Below, in pieces: positions 7,706 through 15,874 of a DNA stretch of 64,000 bases; position 1 is the first letter of the stretch; each line of letters opens with the position of its first letter. Under the pieces are notes generated by a model. That model was not told where the DNA came from and searched no databases. It worked only from the letters and a program-made list of their open reading frames with translations. The translations under genes were made by a program, and so were the position numbers. The DNA is from Streptomyces alfalfae (lineage in GTDB: Bacteria; Actinomycetota; Actinomycetes; Streptomycetales; Streptomycetaceae). The stretch lies in the NCBI RefSeq assembly GCF_004127445.1, contig NZ_QEXM01000042.1:124001-188000 (forward strand). Reading direction: 5' to 3'.

Positions 7706-8704
7706 ATGACGCCCGGCAATAACGGCGAGAACACGCCGAGCGCGCCGCAGGGCGACGACGATCCGTTCGGCTACCTGTACGAGGACGGGCAGGCTGCCGG
7801 AGCGACTCCGCCGGGCGGCGGGGGCGGCTACGGGTACCCGGGTCCGCGCTCCTCGTACAACCACGTCAGAGCGGTCGGCGACCGCCGCCCGGCCTACGGG
7901 CAGCAGCAGACGTACGGCCAGCAGCAGACGTACGGCCAGCAGGTCCCCCCGCAGCAGCCCCAGCAGGGCTACGGCCAGCCGAACGCGCACTACACCGCGC
8001 CCGAGGCGCAGCCCGGCGGCGCCCCCGTCGCGAGCCCGCAGTACGCGCCCGCGTCGTCGGGCCGGGGCCGCGGGCCGAACAGCAAGGGGCTGCTCATCGC
8101 GGCGATAGCGGTGGTGGCCGTCGTCGCCATCGGCATCGGCGCGGCCCTGCTCTTCGGCGGCGACGGCGACAAGCAGGACGGCGGCGCGGAGGCGGACGGC
8201 AAGCCGACGCAGGCCGAGACCGTCAAGCCCAGCGAGAAGCCGACGAAGAAGCCGAAGAAGGAAGTCGAGCTGCCGAAGACGGACGCGAAGGCCCTGAAGC
8301 TCGACGGCGGCACGACCACGGCGTCCGACGTCGACGGCGCGAAGGCCGACGGCGGCGTCTACGTGGCGGGCTTCGACAAGGTCGGCGCCCAGGTGACGTG
8401 GACGGTCAACGGCATCGAGGAAGCCGGTTCGTACAGCCTGCGGGTCAACTACGGCGTCCCCGGCAAGGACTCCAACGCCACCATCCTCGTCAACGGCAAG
8501 AAGCAGACCCGTCCGCTGAACATGGAGAACTTCGCCGGCGCCAAGGAAGGCGACTGGGAGAAGGGCTGGACGAACACCTGGGCCGTGGTGCAGCTCACCA
8601 AGGGCACCAACACCGTCACGCTCACCTGCGACCAGAGCAACCTCTGCGGCTCCGTCGGCGCGAACATCGACCAGATGTGGCTCGTCAAGGGCGACCAGGG
8701 CTAG
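7706..8704 (+). CDS. Membrane-anchored protein with Q/Y/G-rich N-terminus and CBM-like C-terminal domain
   Basis: 332 residues. The N-terminal 115 or so are low complexity, with YGQQQTYGQQQTYGQQ and Pro/Gln/Gly runs. One transmembrane helix (about 132-150, LLIAAIAVVAVVAIGIGAALLF) is followed by a Lys/Pro/Thr linker. The C-terminal 130 residues form a beta-rich module (VTWTVNGIEEAGSYSLRVNYG ... NIDQMWLVKG) that looks like a CBM6/35 carbohydrate-binding domain. Topology is probably N-in with the domain outside. It follows cdgB by 87 bp on the same strand with its own ribosome binding site (GGGAGTGACCTGGGA). A wall or glycan binding role is inferred. Confidence 0.7.
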   Translation: MTPGNNGENTPSAPQGDDDPFGYLYEDGQAAGATPPGGGGGYGYPGPRSSYNHVRAVGDRRPAYGQQQTYGQQQTYGQQVPPQQPQQGYGQPNAHYTAPEAQPGGAPVASPQYAPASSGRGRGPNSKGLLIAAIAVVAVVAIGIGAALLFGGDGDKQDGGAEADGKPTQAETVKPSEKPTKKPKKEVELPKTDAKALKLDGGTTTASDVDGAKADGGVYVAGFDKVGAQVTWTVNGIEEAGSYSLRVNYGVPGKDSNATILVNGKKQTRPLNMENFAGAKEGDWEKGWTNTWAVVQLTKGTNTVTLTCDQSNLCGSVGANIDQMWLVKGDQG

Positions 8705-8708
8705 GCGG

Positions 8709-9557
8709 TCACCGCAGCAGCCCCAGGAAGCCCGCCACCGTCCCGGCCATCGCCTCGCGAGCCGGGGCGAGGTATTTCCGGGGGTCCACGCCCCTGGCGT
8801 CCGCCGCCAGGTGGGCGCGGACCTCGCCGGTGAACGCCGTGTTCAGGGCCGTGCCCACGTTTATCTTCACCATGCCGGACGCGACCGCGCGGCGGATCTC
8901 GCCGTCCGGCACGCCGCTGGAGCCGTGCAGCACCAGGGGCGCGGGGACGGCCGCCGCCAGGGACGCGATCAGGGCGTGGTCCAGGGCCGCCGTGCGCTCC
9001 GTCATCGCGTGCGAGGAGCCGACCGCCACCGCGAGCGCGTCCACGCCCGTCGCGGCCACGTACGCGGCGGCCTCCGCCGGGTCGGTGCGCACCCCGGGCG
9101 CGTGGGCGTCCAGCGGGGCCTCACCCTCCTTGCCGCCCACCTCGCCGAGCTCCGCCTCGACCCAGATGTCCCGCCCGTGACCCCAGCGCACGGCCTCGGC
9201 CGTGGCTTCCACGTTCTCCTCGTACGACAGCTTCGAGGCGTCGAACATGACTGAGCTGAAGCCCTCCGGGTGGGCCGCCCGCAGCAGGGCCACGTCCGTG
9301 ACGTGGTCGAGGTGGAGCGAGAGGCGGGCCGACGAGGAGCGGGCCACCGCCGTCGCCGCCGCCGCGATGGGGGAGAGGCGCCCGCGGTGGAACTTCACGG
9401 CGTTCTCGGAGATCTGGAGGATCGCGGGGGCCCCGGCGCGCTCGGCGCCGAGAGCGATCGCCTCGGCGTGCTCCAGGGTGATGACGTTGAACGCGGCGAC
9501 GCCGTGGCCCGCGGCGCGGGCCTCCGCGACGAGTTCGCCGGTGCTGACCAGTGACAC
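8709..9557 (-). CDS. Class II fructose/tagatose-bisphosphate aldolase
   Basis: A 282-residue zinc aldolase of the GatY/KbaY/FbaA superfamily: HLDHV near residue 82 supplies catalytic Asp and zinc His, EAELGEVGGKEG follows near residue 135, then VLHGSSG and KINVGTALN for phosphate binding. It is shorter than the glycolytic class II FBA (about 340 residues) and closer to tagatose-bisphosphate aldolases. It is the last gene of the minus-strand amino-sugar block, which suits cleavage of tagatose-1,6-bisphosphate or fructose-1,6-bisphosphate into triose phosphates. GTG start with a GGGGAG ribosome binding site. Confidence 0.85.
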   Translation of the reverse strand: MSLVSTGELVAEARAAGHGVAAFNVITLEHAEAIALGAERAGAPAILQISENAVKFHRGRLSPIAAAATAVARSSSARLSLHLDHVTDVALLRAAHPEGFSSVMFDASKLSYEENVEATAEAVRWGHGRDIWVEAELGEVGGKEGEAPLDAHAPGVRTDPAEAAAYVAATGVDALAVAVGSSHAMTERTAALDHALIASLAAAVPAPLVLHGSSGVPDGEIRRAVASGMVKINVGTALNTAFTGEVRAHLAADARGVDPRKYLAPAREAMAGTVAGFLGLLR

Positions 9558-9624
9558 GGTGCTCCCCAGTTCCCGGGGCGCCCGGCGCCCCGTTGTGCGG
9601 TGTTAGGCGGAAGTCCGGTGTTAC

Positions 9625-9666
9625 GCGGGTGTTTGGTGGGATGCGGGTGTCCGGTGGGACGCGGGT
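9625..9666. repeat. 18 bp tandem repeat at the 3' side of the pfkB-like gene
   Basis: Two full units (GCGGGTGTTTGGTGGGAT and GCGGGTGTCCGGTGGGAC) and the start of a third (GCGGGT) run head to tail in the gap between the PfkB and aldolase genes. The units differ at three positions. No function is apparent. Replication slippage is the likely origin. Confidence 0.7.
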
Positions 9667-9670
9667 CCCT

Positions 9671-10606
9671 TCACGCCGCGGCCCGGTCGGTCACCGTGAC
9701 GCGCGGCAGCAGGTCCTCGTAGGTGCGCGCGTCGTACTCGCCCGCCACCGGGGCGGCCACGGTCGCCGCCGAGAGGGCGACGGCGCGGGCCAGGCGCTCC
9801 GGCCACGGCAGCCCCTCGGCGAGGCCGGAGAGCAGCCCGGCGACCGCCGAGTCGCCCGCTCCCGTGGGGTTGCCGCGGACCACGGCCGGGGGCCTGGCCT
9901 GCCAGGTGCCCTCCGGCGTGACGGCGAGGAGCCCGTCGGCGCCGAGGGAGGCGACCACGGTGTGCGCGCCCCTGCGGCGGGCGTCGCGGGTGGCCTGCCC
10001 GGGTTCGTGGGAGCCGGTCAGCTCGGCCAGCTCGTCGGCGTTGGGCTTGACGATGTCGGGGCGGGCGGCGACGCCGCGGCGCAGCGGCTCCCCGCTGGTG
10101 TCGAGCAGGACCGGCACGCGGGCGGCGCGTGCGGCGCGTACGAGGAGGGCGTAGGCGCCCACGGGGACGCCGGGCGGCAGACTGCCGCAGAGCGCGACGG
10201 CGTGCGTCCCGGGGGTGCGCACGAGCCCGTCGTAGGTGTCGAGGAAGGCGGTCCACTCGGCGGGGGTGATGGCGGGGCCCGGCTCGTTGAACTGCGTGGT
10301 GTCGCCCGTCGTGGCGTCGGCCACGGCGAGCGTGCGGCGGGTGGCGCCGGCGACCTCGGCGAGCGCGTCGGTGACGCGGGGCCCGTCGGCGGCCAGGCGC
10401 TCGCGCAGCACCCGTCCGGTGTCGCCGCCCGCGAAGCCGGTGACGGTCACGTCATGGCCGAGGGCGGCGAGGACGCGGGCGACGTTGAGGCCCTTGCCGC
10501 CGGGGCGTTCCCGCACCTCGGTGACGCGGTGCGAGGCGTGCGGGGTGAGGGCGGGCACGCGGTAGGTGAGGTCGAGGGCGGTGTTCAGCGTGACGGTGAG
10601 AATCAC
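9671..10606 (-). CDS. 1-phosphofructokinase/tagatose-6-phosphate kinase family (PfkB) hexose kinase
   Basis: About 311 residues from the GTG at 10606 (VILTVTLNTALDLTY), the usual start of FruK/LacC-type kinases. An in-frame ATG at 10672 would add 22 residues that the family does not have. PfkB signatures: GGKGLNVARVLAALG near residue 37 and GNPTGAGDSAVAGLLSG near 243, with the catalytic Asp in GAGD. Expected reaction: ATP-dependent phosphorylation of a ketohexose phosphate. Downstream of nagA and upstream of the aldolase, tagatose-6-phosphate kinase activity fits best. 1-phosphofructokinase is the alternative. Confidence 0.87.
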   Translation of the reverse strand: MILTVTLNTALDLTYRVPALTPHASHRVTEVRERPGGKGLNVARVLAALGHDVTVTGFAGGDTGRVLRERLAADGPRVTDALAEVAGATRRTLAVADATTGDTTQFNEPGPAITPAEWTAFLDTYDGLVRTPGTHAVALCGSLPPGVPVGAYALLVRAARAARVPVLLDTSGEPLRRGVAARPDIVKPNADELAELTGSHEPGQATRDARRRGAHTVVASLGADGLLAVTPEGTWQARPPAVVRGNPTGAGDSAVAGLLSGLAEGLPWPERLARAVALSAATVAAPVAGEYDARTYEDLLPRVTVTDRAAA

Positions 10607-10679
10607 CCGTGCCACCCCCGAAGCCGTCCCGCGGAACGCGCTCGCCGACGCTCCCTCTACGACTCTGATCATGCCAAAC

Positions 10680-10718
10680 AGAAGGCGGTTGGCCCAGGGG
10701 GTGGGTCAACCGCCTTCT
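10680..10718 (-). terminator. Terminator after nagA
   Basis: A 12 bp perfect stem (AGAAGGCGGTTG with CAACCGCCTTCT, 10680-10691 and 10707-10718) with a 15-nt loop, lying between nagA and the pfkB-like gene. On the minus strand it is followed by TGTTTGG. It separates nagKA from the pfkB-aldolase pair. Confidence 0.75.
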
Positions 10719-10741
10719 CGATCCCGCCGCTGGACGAGTGG

Positions 10742-11902
10742 TCAAAGAACCACGGGATGGCCCTCATTGGGCGCAACCACCCACTCGCCCCTGCGCATGA
10801 CGCCCTTGACGTCGAACTCCGCGTCGAGGACCACCAGGTCGGCGTATTTGCCGGGCTCCAGGGAGCCGACCGTGTCGTACATCCCGAGGAGTTTGGCGGG
10901 GTTGGCGGACAGGGCCCGCACGGTGTCCTCGACGGAGAGCCGGTCGACGGTCACCGAGCGCTTGAAGGCGCGGTCCTGCGTCAGCGTGGAGCCCGCGATG
11001 GAACCGCCCTCGACGAGCCGCGCCACGCTGTCCCTCACCTCGACCTCCAGCGGGCCGAGCATGTACCGGCCGTCGCCGAAGCCCGCCGCGTCCATCGCGT
11101 CCGTGATGAAGGCGACGCGGTCCGCGCCCGCGCGGTGGAAGGCCAGCTCCAGGGCGGCCGGGTGCAGATGCGTGCCGTCGTTGATCAGCTCGACGGTGAC
11201 CCGCTCGTCCTCCAGCAGGGCGGCGATCGGCCCGGGGGCGCGGTGCCCGAGGCCCGGCATGGCGTTGTAGAGGTGCGTGGCGACGGTGGCGCCCGCGTCG
11301 ATGGCCTCCACCGTCTGCTCGTACGTGGCGTCCGTGTGGCCGATCGCCGCGATGACGCCGTGCTCGGCGAGCAGCCGTACGGAGTCGATGCCGCCCGGCA
11401 GTTCGGTGGCGAGGGTGACCATCTTGGCGTGGCCGCGGGCGGCGTCGACCAGCTTGCGGACGTCCGCGGGGTCGGGGTGCCTGAGCAGGCCCTCGCTGTG
11501 CGCGCCCTTGCGGCACGGCGAGATGAACGGGCCCTCGAAGTGGATGCCCGCGATGTCGCCCTGCTCGGCCAGCTCGCTGAGCAGCCCGGCGCGCTGGGCG
11601 AGGAAGTCCATCTCACCGGTGACGGTCGAGGCGACGATCGTGGTCGTGCCGTGCAGCCGGTGCGTGCGCACGCCCGTGAGGACGTCCTCCACGGTGCCGG
11701 AGGTGAAGGAGGCCCCGCCGCCGCCGTGGTTGTGGATGTCCACGAAGCCGGGGACCAGCCACTGGCCGGACAGGTCGACGGTCTCGGCGGTCTCGGGGGC
11801 GCTGCCCGCGATGCGCGTGCCGTCGACGATGACGCGGCCCGCGGCGACCGTCCCGGTCGGCAGTACCACTCGGGCACCGGTGAGAACCTTGCTGGCGGCC
11901 AT
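10742..11902 (-). CDS. nagA: N-acetylglucosamine-6-phosphate deacetylase
   Basis: A 386-residue amidohydrolase. Order of motifs: FVDIHNHGGGGASF near residues 50-63 (HxH type metal site), HFEGPFISPCRKGAHS near 122-137, IGHTDAT near 190, HLYNAMPG near 212, and the catalytic Asp in AFITDAMDAAG near 274. It removes acetate from GlcNAc-6-P (or GalNAc-6-P). The ATG overlaps the nagK stop codon (TGATG), so the pair is translationally coupled. In S. coelicolor nagKA is controlled by DasR, and a dre-like element lies upstream of nagK here. Confidence 0.94.
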   Translation of the reverse strand: MAASKVLTGARVVLPTGTVAAGRVIVDGTRIAGSAPETAETVDLSGQWLVPGFVDIHNHGGGGASFTSGTVEDVLTGVRTHRLHGTTTIVASTVTGEMDFLAQRAGLLSELAEQGDIAGIHFEGPFISPCRKGAHSEGLLRHPDPADVRKLVDAARGHAKMVTLATELPGGIDSVRLLAEHGVIAAIGHTDATYEQTVEAIDAGATVATHLYNAMPGLGHRAPGPIAALLEDERVTVELINDGTHLHPAALELAFHRAGADRVAFITDAMDAAGFGDGRYMLGPLEVEVRDSVARLVEGGSIAGSTLTQDRAFKRSVTVDRLSVEDTVRALSANPAKLLGMYDTVGSLEPGKYADLVVLDAEFDVKGVMRRGEWVVAPNEGHPVVL

Positions 11903-12921
11903 CAGGCGGTTACCTCCGTGGCGTCGGGGTCGGTGGGGTCGGGGCGCGCGGGGCCCGGGTGCGGGGCCGCGGGCTTCGGGGCGTCGATCAGGTCCCAGGC
12001 GAGGAGACCGGCGCCCAGGCAGCCCGCGGTGTCGCCCAGGTCCGCGGGGACGATGTCGGGCAGCGTCTGGAACTGCACGACGCGTTCCGCGACGGCGGCC
12101 CGCAGCGGCGTGAACAACGTTTCCCCCGCTTCGGCGAGCCCGCCACCGATGATCAGCGTGTCCGGGTCCAGCAGGGTGAGGGCGGTGAGCAGCCCGTCCG
12201 CCAGGGCGTCGACGGCGGCGTGCCAGACCTCCAGGGCCCGCGGGTCGCCGGACTCCACGGCCTTGGCGCAGTCGGCGGCGTCCGCCTCGGGGTCGCCGCT
12301 CGCCTCGGCCCACGCCTTGCTGACCGCCGACGCGGACGCCAGGCGCTCCAGGCAGCCGCGCTGGCCGCAGCCGCAGGGCGGGCCGCCGGGGCGTACGACG
12401 ATGTGGCCGATCTCCCCGGCCGAGCCGTGGGCGCCGGGCTCGATGGCGCCGCCGATGCCGATGGCGCCCGCGATGCCCGTGCCGAGCGGCACGAAGAGGA
12501 AGCGCTCGGCGGTCCTGCCCGCGCCGATGCGGCCCTCGGCGAGGCCGCCGGTGCGGACGTCGTGGCCCAGGGCCACGGGGACGCCGGCCAGGCGGGCGCT
12601 GAGGAGGTCCCGCAGGGGGACGTCGCTCCAGCCGAGGTTGGCCGCGTACACGGCGGTGCCGCGGTCCGCGTCGACGATGCCGGGCACGGCCACGCCCGCC
12701 GCGGCTGCCGGCTCGCCGTAGTGGGCGATGCCGTGGGCGCGCAGGTCCTCGGCGAAGCCGAGGATGCTCTCCACGACGGCGTCGGCCCCGCGGTCGCGGC
12801 CCGTCGGGCGGCGCGCCTCGTACAGCAGGGTGCCGTCCGCCCCGACCAGGGCGGCCTTCATTCCGGTGCCGCCCACATCGAGGGCGATGACGTGTCTCAC
12901 GCCCCCAGTCTCGCGCGTCAC
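11902..12921 (-). CDS. nagK: ROK-family N-acetylglucosamine kinase
   Basis: Up to 339 residues. The ATP phosphate loop ALDVGGTGMKAALV lies near the N-terminus, followed by a sugar-binding segment with GHDVRTGGLAEG, a GTGIAGAI loop and the ROK zinc cluster CGCGQRGCLE near 190-200. It phosphorylates GlcNAc (or a related N-acetylhexosamine) after ABC uptake. GTG codons at 12921 and 12900 are both possible starts, and neither has a good ribosome binding site. The dre element ends only 7 bp upstream of the first, which favours 12900 slightly. The C-terminal 25 residues are Pro/Asp-rich. It is coupled to nagA. Confidence 0.9.
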   Translation of the reverse strand: MTRETGGVRHVIALDVGGTGMKAALVGADGTLLYEARRPTGRDRGADAVVESILGFAEDLRAHGIAHYGEPAAAAGVAVPGIVDADRGTAVYAANLGWSDVPLRDLLSARLAGVPVALGHDVRTGGLAEGRIGAGRTAERFLFVPLGTGIAGAIGIGGAIEPGAHGSAGEIGHIVVRPGGPPCGCGQRGCLERLASASAVSKAWAEASGDPEADAADCAKAVESGDPRALEVWHAAVDALADGLLTALTLLDPDTLIIGGGLAEAGETLFTPLRAAVAERVVQFQTLPDIVPADLGDTAGCLGAGLLAWDLIDAPKPAAPHPGPARPDPTDPDATEVTA

Positions 12922-12927
12922 CCCATG

Positions 12928-12943
12928 AAAGGTCTAGTCCACT
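12928..12943 (-). promoter_or_regulatory. dre-like DasR site upstream of nagKA
   Basis: On the minus strand AGTGGACTAGACCTTT matches the DasR-responsive element AGTGGTCTAGACCACT at 13 of 16 positions, including the CTAGACC core. DasR, a GntR regulator released by glucosamine-6-P, is known to control nagKA in S. coelicolor. The 12-mer TGGACTAGACCT is repeated exactly in front of cutC. Confidence 0.75.
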
Positions 12944-13136
12944 CGCGGTAATCGCTTTCATCCGCCTCCGGGGTCCCGGCTCCTGCGGTGGCGTTGGAGC
13001 CGCGGAGCACCGACGGCTGCGGGCGGGCCCCGCCCGCCCGGTCCCGGCGGCGGTGGTGTGAGCCGGGGGCGCCGATGTGGCTGCGGGCGGGCGTCACCCG
13101 CCCGGCTCCCTCGGCGGTGATCGGGCCGCCGAGTGT

Positions 13137-13176
13137 CGGGCGGGCGGGTGGGAGAGGATCCGCCGCGCAGCGGCGG
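13137..13176. repeat. Dispersed intergenic GC hairpin element (copy A, partial)
   Basis: This stretch ends in the palindrome CCGCCGCGCAGCGGCGG (13160-13176) preceded by CGGGCGGGTGGGAGAGGAT. The same arrangement occurs at 16880-16919 and 55130-55161. Only the right half is well preserved here. The rest of the 286 bp gap 12922-13207 is made of shorter GC-rich inverted repeats without a visible gene. Confidence 0.65.
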
Positions 13177-13207
13177 CAACGAGAACCCGGAAGGCGCCCC
13201 GCCAGGC

Positions 13208-14101
13208 CTAGCTGAGGATCACGCTCCGCGTGAGGTTGCGCGGCCGGTCCGGGTCGAAGCCCCGCGCCTCCGCGAGGGCGACCGCGAGCCGTTGCGCGCG
13301 GATCAGCTCGGCCAGCGGGTCCGCCTCCTGGCGGGCGACCAGCTCGCCGCCGACCCGGGCGACATCCCCCGCGAGCCCCTCGGGCAGCGTGCCGAACATC
13401 CAGGCCACCCGGCCGGGCCCGGTGATCGAGATGGGCCCGTGCCGGTACTCCATGGCCGGGTAGGACTCCGTCCACGCGCCCGCCGCCTCCCGCATCTTCA
13501 GCGCCGCCTCCAGGGCGAGCCCGTACGTCCAGCCGCGCCCGAGGAACGTCCACTGCTCCGCCCCCACCACGGACGCCGGCAGCGGCTCAGCGATGGCCAG
13601 TTCGGCGTCGACGGCGGCCTCGGCCACCGACTTCACGCCCGGGATCTCCCCGAGCCCGGCCCGCAGGAACGCCAGCGCGGTCGTCGCGAAGCGGGTCTGC
13701 ACGACCGACTCCTCGTCGGCCCAGTCGAGGACGGCCACCGCGTCCGCCGCGTCCATGACCGGCGTCTTCGGGTCGGCGGTCAGCGCGACCGTCGGCACGG
13801 CCCCCTTGAGCCGCCCGAGGAGTTCGAGGACCTCCGTCGTCGTACCGGACCGGGTGATCGCGACCACCCGGTCGTACGTCCGACCCGCCGGGAACTCCGA
13901 GGAGGCGAACGCGTCGGTCTCGCCCTGCCCCGCGGCCTCCCGCAGCGCCGCGTAGGCGATGGCCATGAACCACGAGGTCCCGCACCCGGTGACGGCGACC
14001 CGCTCACCCGGCCGGGGCAGGCCCTCGAACGAGGCGGCTGCCTCCACCGCCCGCTGCCAGCAGGCGGGCTGGGTGGCTATCTCTGCTGCGGTACGCGACA
14101 T
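13208..14101 (-). CDS. SIS-domain sugar-phosphate isomerase/deaminase (AgaS/GlmS-C like)
   Basis: 297 residues with two SIS domains. Domain 1 has VTGCGTSWFMAIAYAALRE and the phosphate-binding TRSGTTTEVLELL. Domain 2 has FLGRGWTYGLALEAALKM and ESYPAMEYRHGPIS, the E..RHGP signature of GlmS/AgaS-type hexosamine-6-P enzymes. There is no glutamine amidotransferase domain, so it is not a GlmS synthase. Deamination/isomerisation of glucosamine- or galactosamine-6-P is the likely role. The ATG at 14101 has a GAGGAG ribosome binding site about 9 bases upstream. It heads the minus-strand amino-sugar genes and is divergent from a sugar-binding lipoprotein across a dre-like site. Confidence 0.85.
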   Translation of the reverse strand: MSRTAAEIATQPACWQRAVEAAASFEGLPRPGERVAVTGCGTSWFMAIAYAALREAAGQGETDAFASSEFPAGRTYDRVVAITRSGTTTEVLELLGRLKGAVPTVALTADPKTPVMDAADAVAVLDWADEESVVQTRFATTALAFLRAGLGEIPGVKSVAEAAVDAELAIAEPLPASVVGAEQWTFLGRGWTYGLALEAALKMREAAGAWTESYPAMEYRHGPISITGPGRVAWMFGTLPEGLAGDVARVGGELVARQEADPLAELIRAQRLAVALAEARGFDPDRPRNLTRSVILS

Positions 14102-14244
14102 GCGCCAGGGCTCCTCGTCAGTGCGGGACCGGTGCGGGGACGGCCCCGCACAAACGTCATGTGCATAGCAGCCGCGCCCCGCCCCCGGCAACGAGGCCTC
14201 GCCCACCGGGGCCCTTGTGGCGGCCGTTGCACAAGTGATACTCG

Positions 14245-14260
14245 CGTGGTGTAGACCTTG
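14245..14260. promoter_or_regulatory. dre-like DasR site between the SIS and sugar-binding genes
   Basis: CGTGGTGTAGACCTTG contains GGTGTAGACC, one mismatch from the palindromic dre core GGTCTAGACC, and agrees at 11 of 16 positions overall. It lies in the 245 bp divergent gap, 87-102 bp before the lipoprotein start and about 144 bp before the SIS start, so one site could control both. Confidence 0.55.
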
Positions 14261-14346
14261 TATCCGGACGCGGGGGAAACTCGCAGTTCAAAGGCTTTGG
14301 GCCGAGCAAGCCCCGAGCAAGCGGAAGCAATGAGGGTGGGACAGCT

Positions 14347-15612
14347 GTGCAGCGGCGCGTGACAGGACTGACCGCGGCGGTGGCCGTACTGGGCATGGCG
14401 GGTGTGCTCGCCGGCTGCGGCGGACCGGGCGACTCGGGCGACGTCACCCTGAAGCTGGTGGCAGCGGACTACGGCGACTCCGCCGCGAACAGCTCCAAGA
14501 AGTACTGGGACAAGGTCGTCAAGGGGTTCGAGGACGAGAACCCCGGCATCGACGTCGAGGTGACCGTCCTCTCCTGGAACGACGTGGACCGCGAGGTCAA
14601 GGAGATGGTCAAGAAGGGCGAGGCCCCCGACCTGGCCCAGATAGGCGCCTACGCGGACTACGCCGCCCAGGGCAAGCTGTACGAGGCCGACGAGGTCCTG
14701 TCCATCGCCACCCAGGCCGACTTCCTCGCCCCGCTCGCCCAGGCCGGCGAGGTCAACCGCACCCAGTACGGGATGCCGTTCGCCTCCTCCACGCGCCTGC
14801 TGTTCTACAACACCAAGCTCTTCAAGGACGCGAACCTCACCCCGCCGCAGAGCTGGAGCGAGCTCCAGGCCGACGCGAAGGTCCTTGAGGCGCGCGGCGT
14901 GAAGTACCCGTACGCGCTGCCCCTCGGCCCCGAGGAGGCGCCCGCCGAGACGCTGATGTGGATGCTCAGCGGCGGCGGCGGTTACACCGACAACGTCAGC
15001 TCCTACAGCATCGACTCCGCGCAGAACGCCAAGACGTTCTCCTGGCTGCGGGACGAGCTGGTCGGCAAGGGCCTGACCGGCCCGAAGGCGCCCGGCGAGC
15101 TGAACCGCGCCGAGGCCTTCGCGGCGTTCGCGCGCGGCGAGGTCGGCATGCTCAACGGCCACCCCACGCTGATGAAGATGGCGCGCAAGAAGGGCGTGAA
15201 GTTCGGCATGGTGCCGGCGCCCGGCGTCAACGGCAAGGCGCAGGCCACGATGGGCGTCGCCGACTGGATGATGGCGTTCAAGCAGAACGGCCACCGCGAG
15301 GAGGCCGGCAAGTTCCTCGACTACGTCTACAGCAAGAAGAACGTGCTGGAGTTCTCCAACGAGTACGACATCCTGCCCGTGACGAGGTCGGCCTCCGAGA
15401 CGATGGCCGCCGAGCGCGGCGACAGCGAGCTGGGCAAGTTCCTCAAGGAGCTGCCGACCTCGCAGCTCTACCCGGTGGGCAAGACGTCCTGGGCGCAGGT
15501 CTCCGCCGACATCAAGAAGGACATCGGCAAGGTCGTGGAGAAGAACGGCAACCCCGCCTCCGTGCTCGGCCGCATCCAGAACCGGGCGGTGGCCGCGGAG
15601 AGCGCGGAATAA
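14347..15612 (+). CDS. ABC sugar transporter substrate-binding lipoprotein
   Basis: A 421-residue exported protein with a lipoprotein signal (AVLGMAGVLAGC, Cys at about residue 24). The body has family-1 extracellular solute-binding features: KVVKGFEDENPGIDVEVTVLSWND, PDLAQIG, and a Trp/Tyr-rich centre for sugar stacking. No permease or ATPase genes are adjacent, so it must work with components encoded elsewhere. Streptomyces sugar ABC systems commonly share the MsiK ATPase. Divergent from the SIS gene across a dre-like site, it probably binds GlcNAc, chitobiose or a GalNAc-containing sugar. The ligand is inferred. Confidence 0.87.
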   Translation: MQRRVTGLTAAVAVLGMAGVLAGCGGPGDSGDVTLKLVAADYGDSAANSSKKYWDKVVKGFEDENPGIDVEVTVLSWNDVDREVKEMVKKGEAPDLAQIGAYADYAAQGKLYEADEVLSIATQADFLAPLAQAGEVNRTQYGMPFASSTRLLFYNTKLFKDANLTPPQSWSELQADAKVLEARGVKYPYALPLGPEEAPAETLMWMLSGGGGYTDNVSSYSIDSAQNAKTFSWLRDELVGKGLTGPKAPGELNRAEAFAAFARGEVGMLNGHPTLMKMARKKGVKFGMVPAPGVNGKAQATMGVADWMMAFKQNGHREEAGKFLDYVYSKKNVLEFSNEYDILPVTRSASETMAAERGDSELGKFLKELPTSQLYPVGKTSWAQVSADIKKDIGKVVEKNGNPASVLGRIQNRAVAAESAE

Positions 15613-15621
15613 CGTGTCGGC

Positions 15622-15855
15622 ATGACCGAACACGAGCTCTCGGAGCGGGACCGTGCCGTGCTCGCCCTCGAACGCCGCGACTGGCCGGGCCCCGGCGCCA
15701 AGGAACGCGCGGTGCGTGAGGAACTCGGCATGGTGCCGGTGCGCTACTACCAGCTCCTGAACGCCCTCCTCGACGATCCCCGCGCCCTCGCGCACGACCC
15801 GATCACGGTCAATCGGCTGCGCCGGGTGCGGGACTCGCGGCGCGAGGAGCGCTGA
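15622..15855 (+). CDS. DUF3263 small protein
   Basis: 77 residues, highly charged, all helical: SERDRAVLALERRDWPGPGAKERAVREELGM, then VRYYQLLNALLDDPRALAHDPITVNRLRRV. The pattern resembles an RNA polymerase sigma-like or HTH scaffold and matches the actinobacterial DUF3263 family. Function unknown. A TAACGT at 15610-15615, six bases before the ATG and overlapping the upstream stop codon, could be a -10 box for a leaderless mRNA. The gene precedes otsB by 19 bp. Confidence 0.85.
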   Translation: MTEHELSERDRAVLALERRDWPGPGAKERAVREELGMVPVRYYQLLNALLDDPRALAHDPITVNRLRRVRDSRREER

Positions 15856-15874
15856 CCCGGTTAGGGTCGGTGCC

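Noticed and set aside
7910..7945. CRISPR-like or satellite repeat of TACGGCCAGCAGCAGACG
   Set aside because: It is an in-frame codon repeat encoding YGQQQT within a low-complexity protein segment, only two to three units with no spacers.
9551..12721. A plus-strand open frame of more than 1000 codons opposite pfkB, nagA and nagK
   Set aside because: It crosses three well-recognised minus-strand genes and a terminator, and its composition is that of reversed coding DNA.
13208..14206. N-terminal extension of the SIS protein up to 14206
   Set aside because: The ATG at 14101 has a good GAGGAG ribosome binding site, and the extra 35 residues overlap the promoter region and look non-coding.
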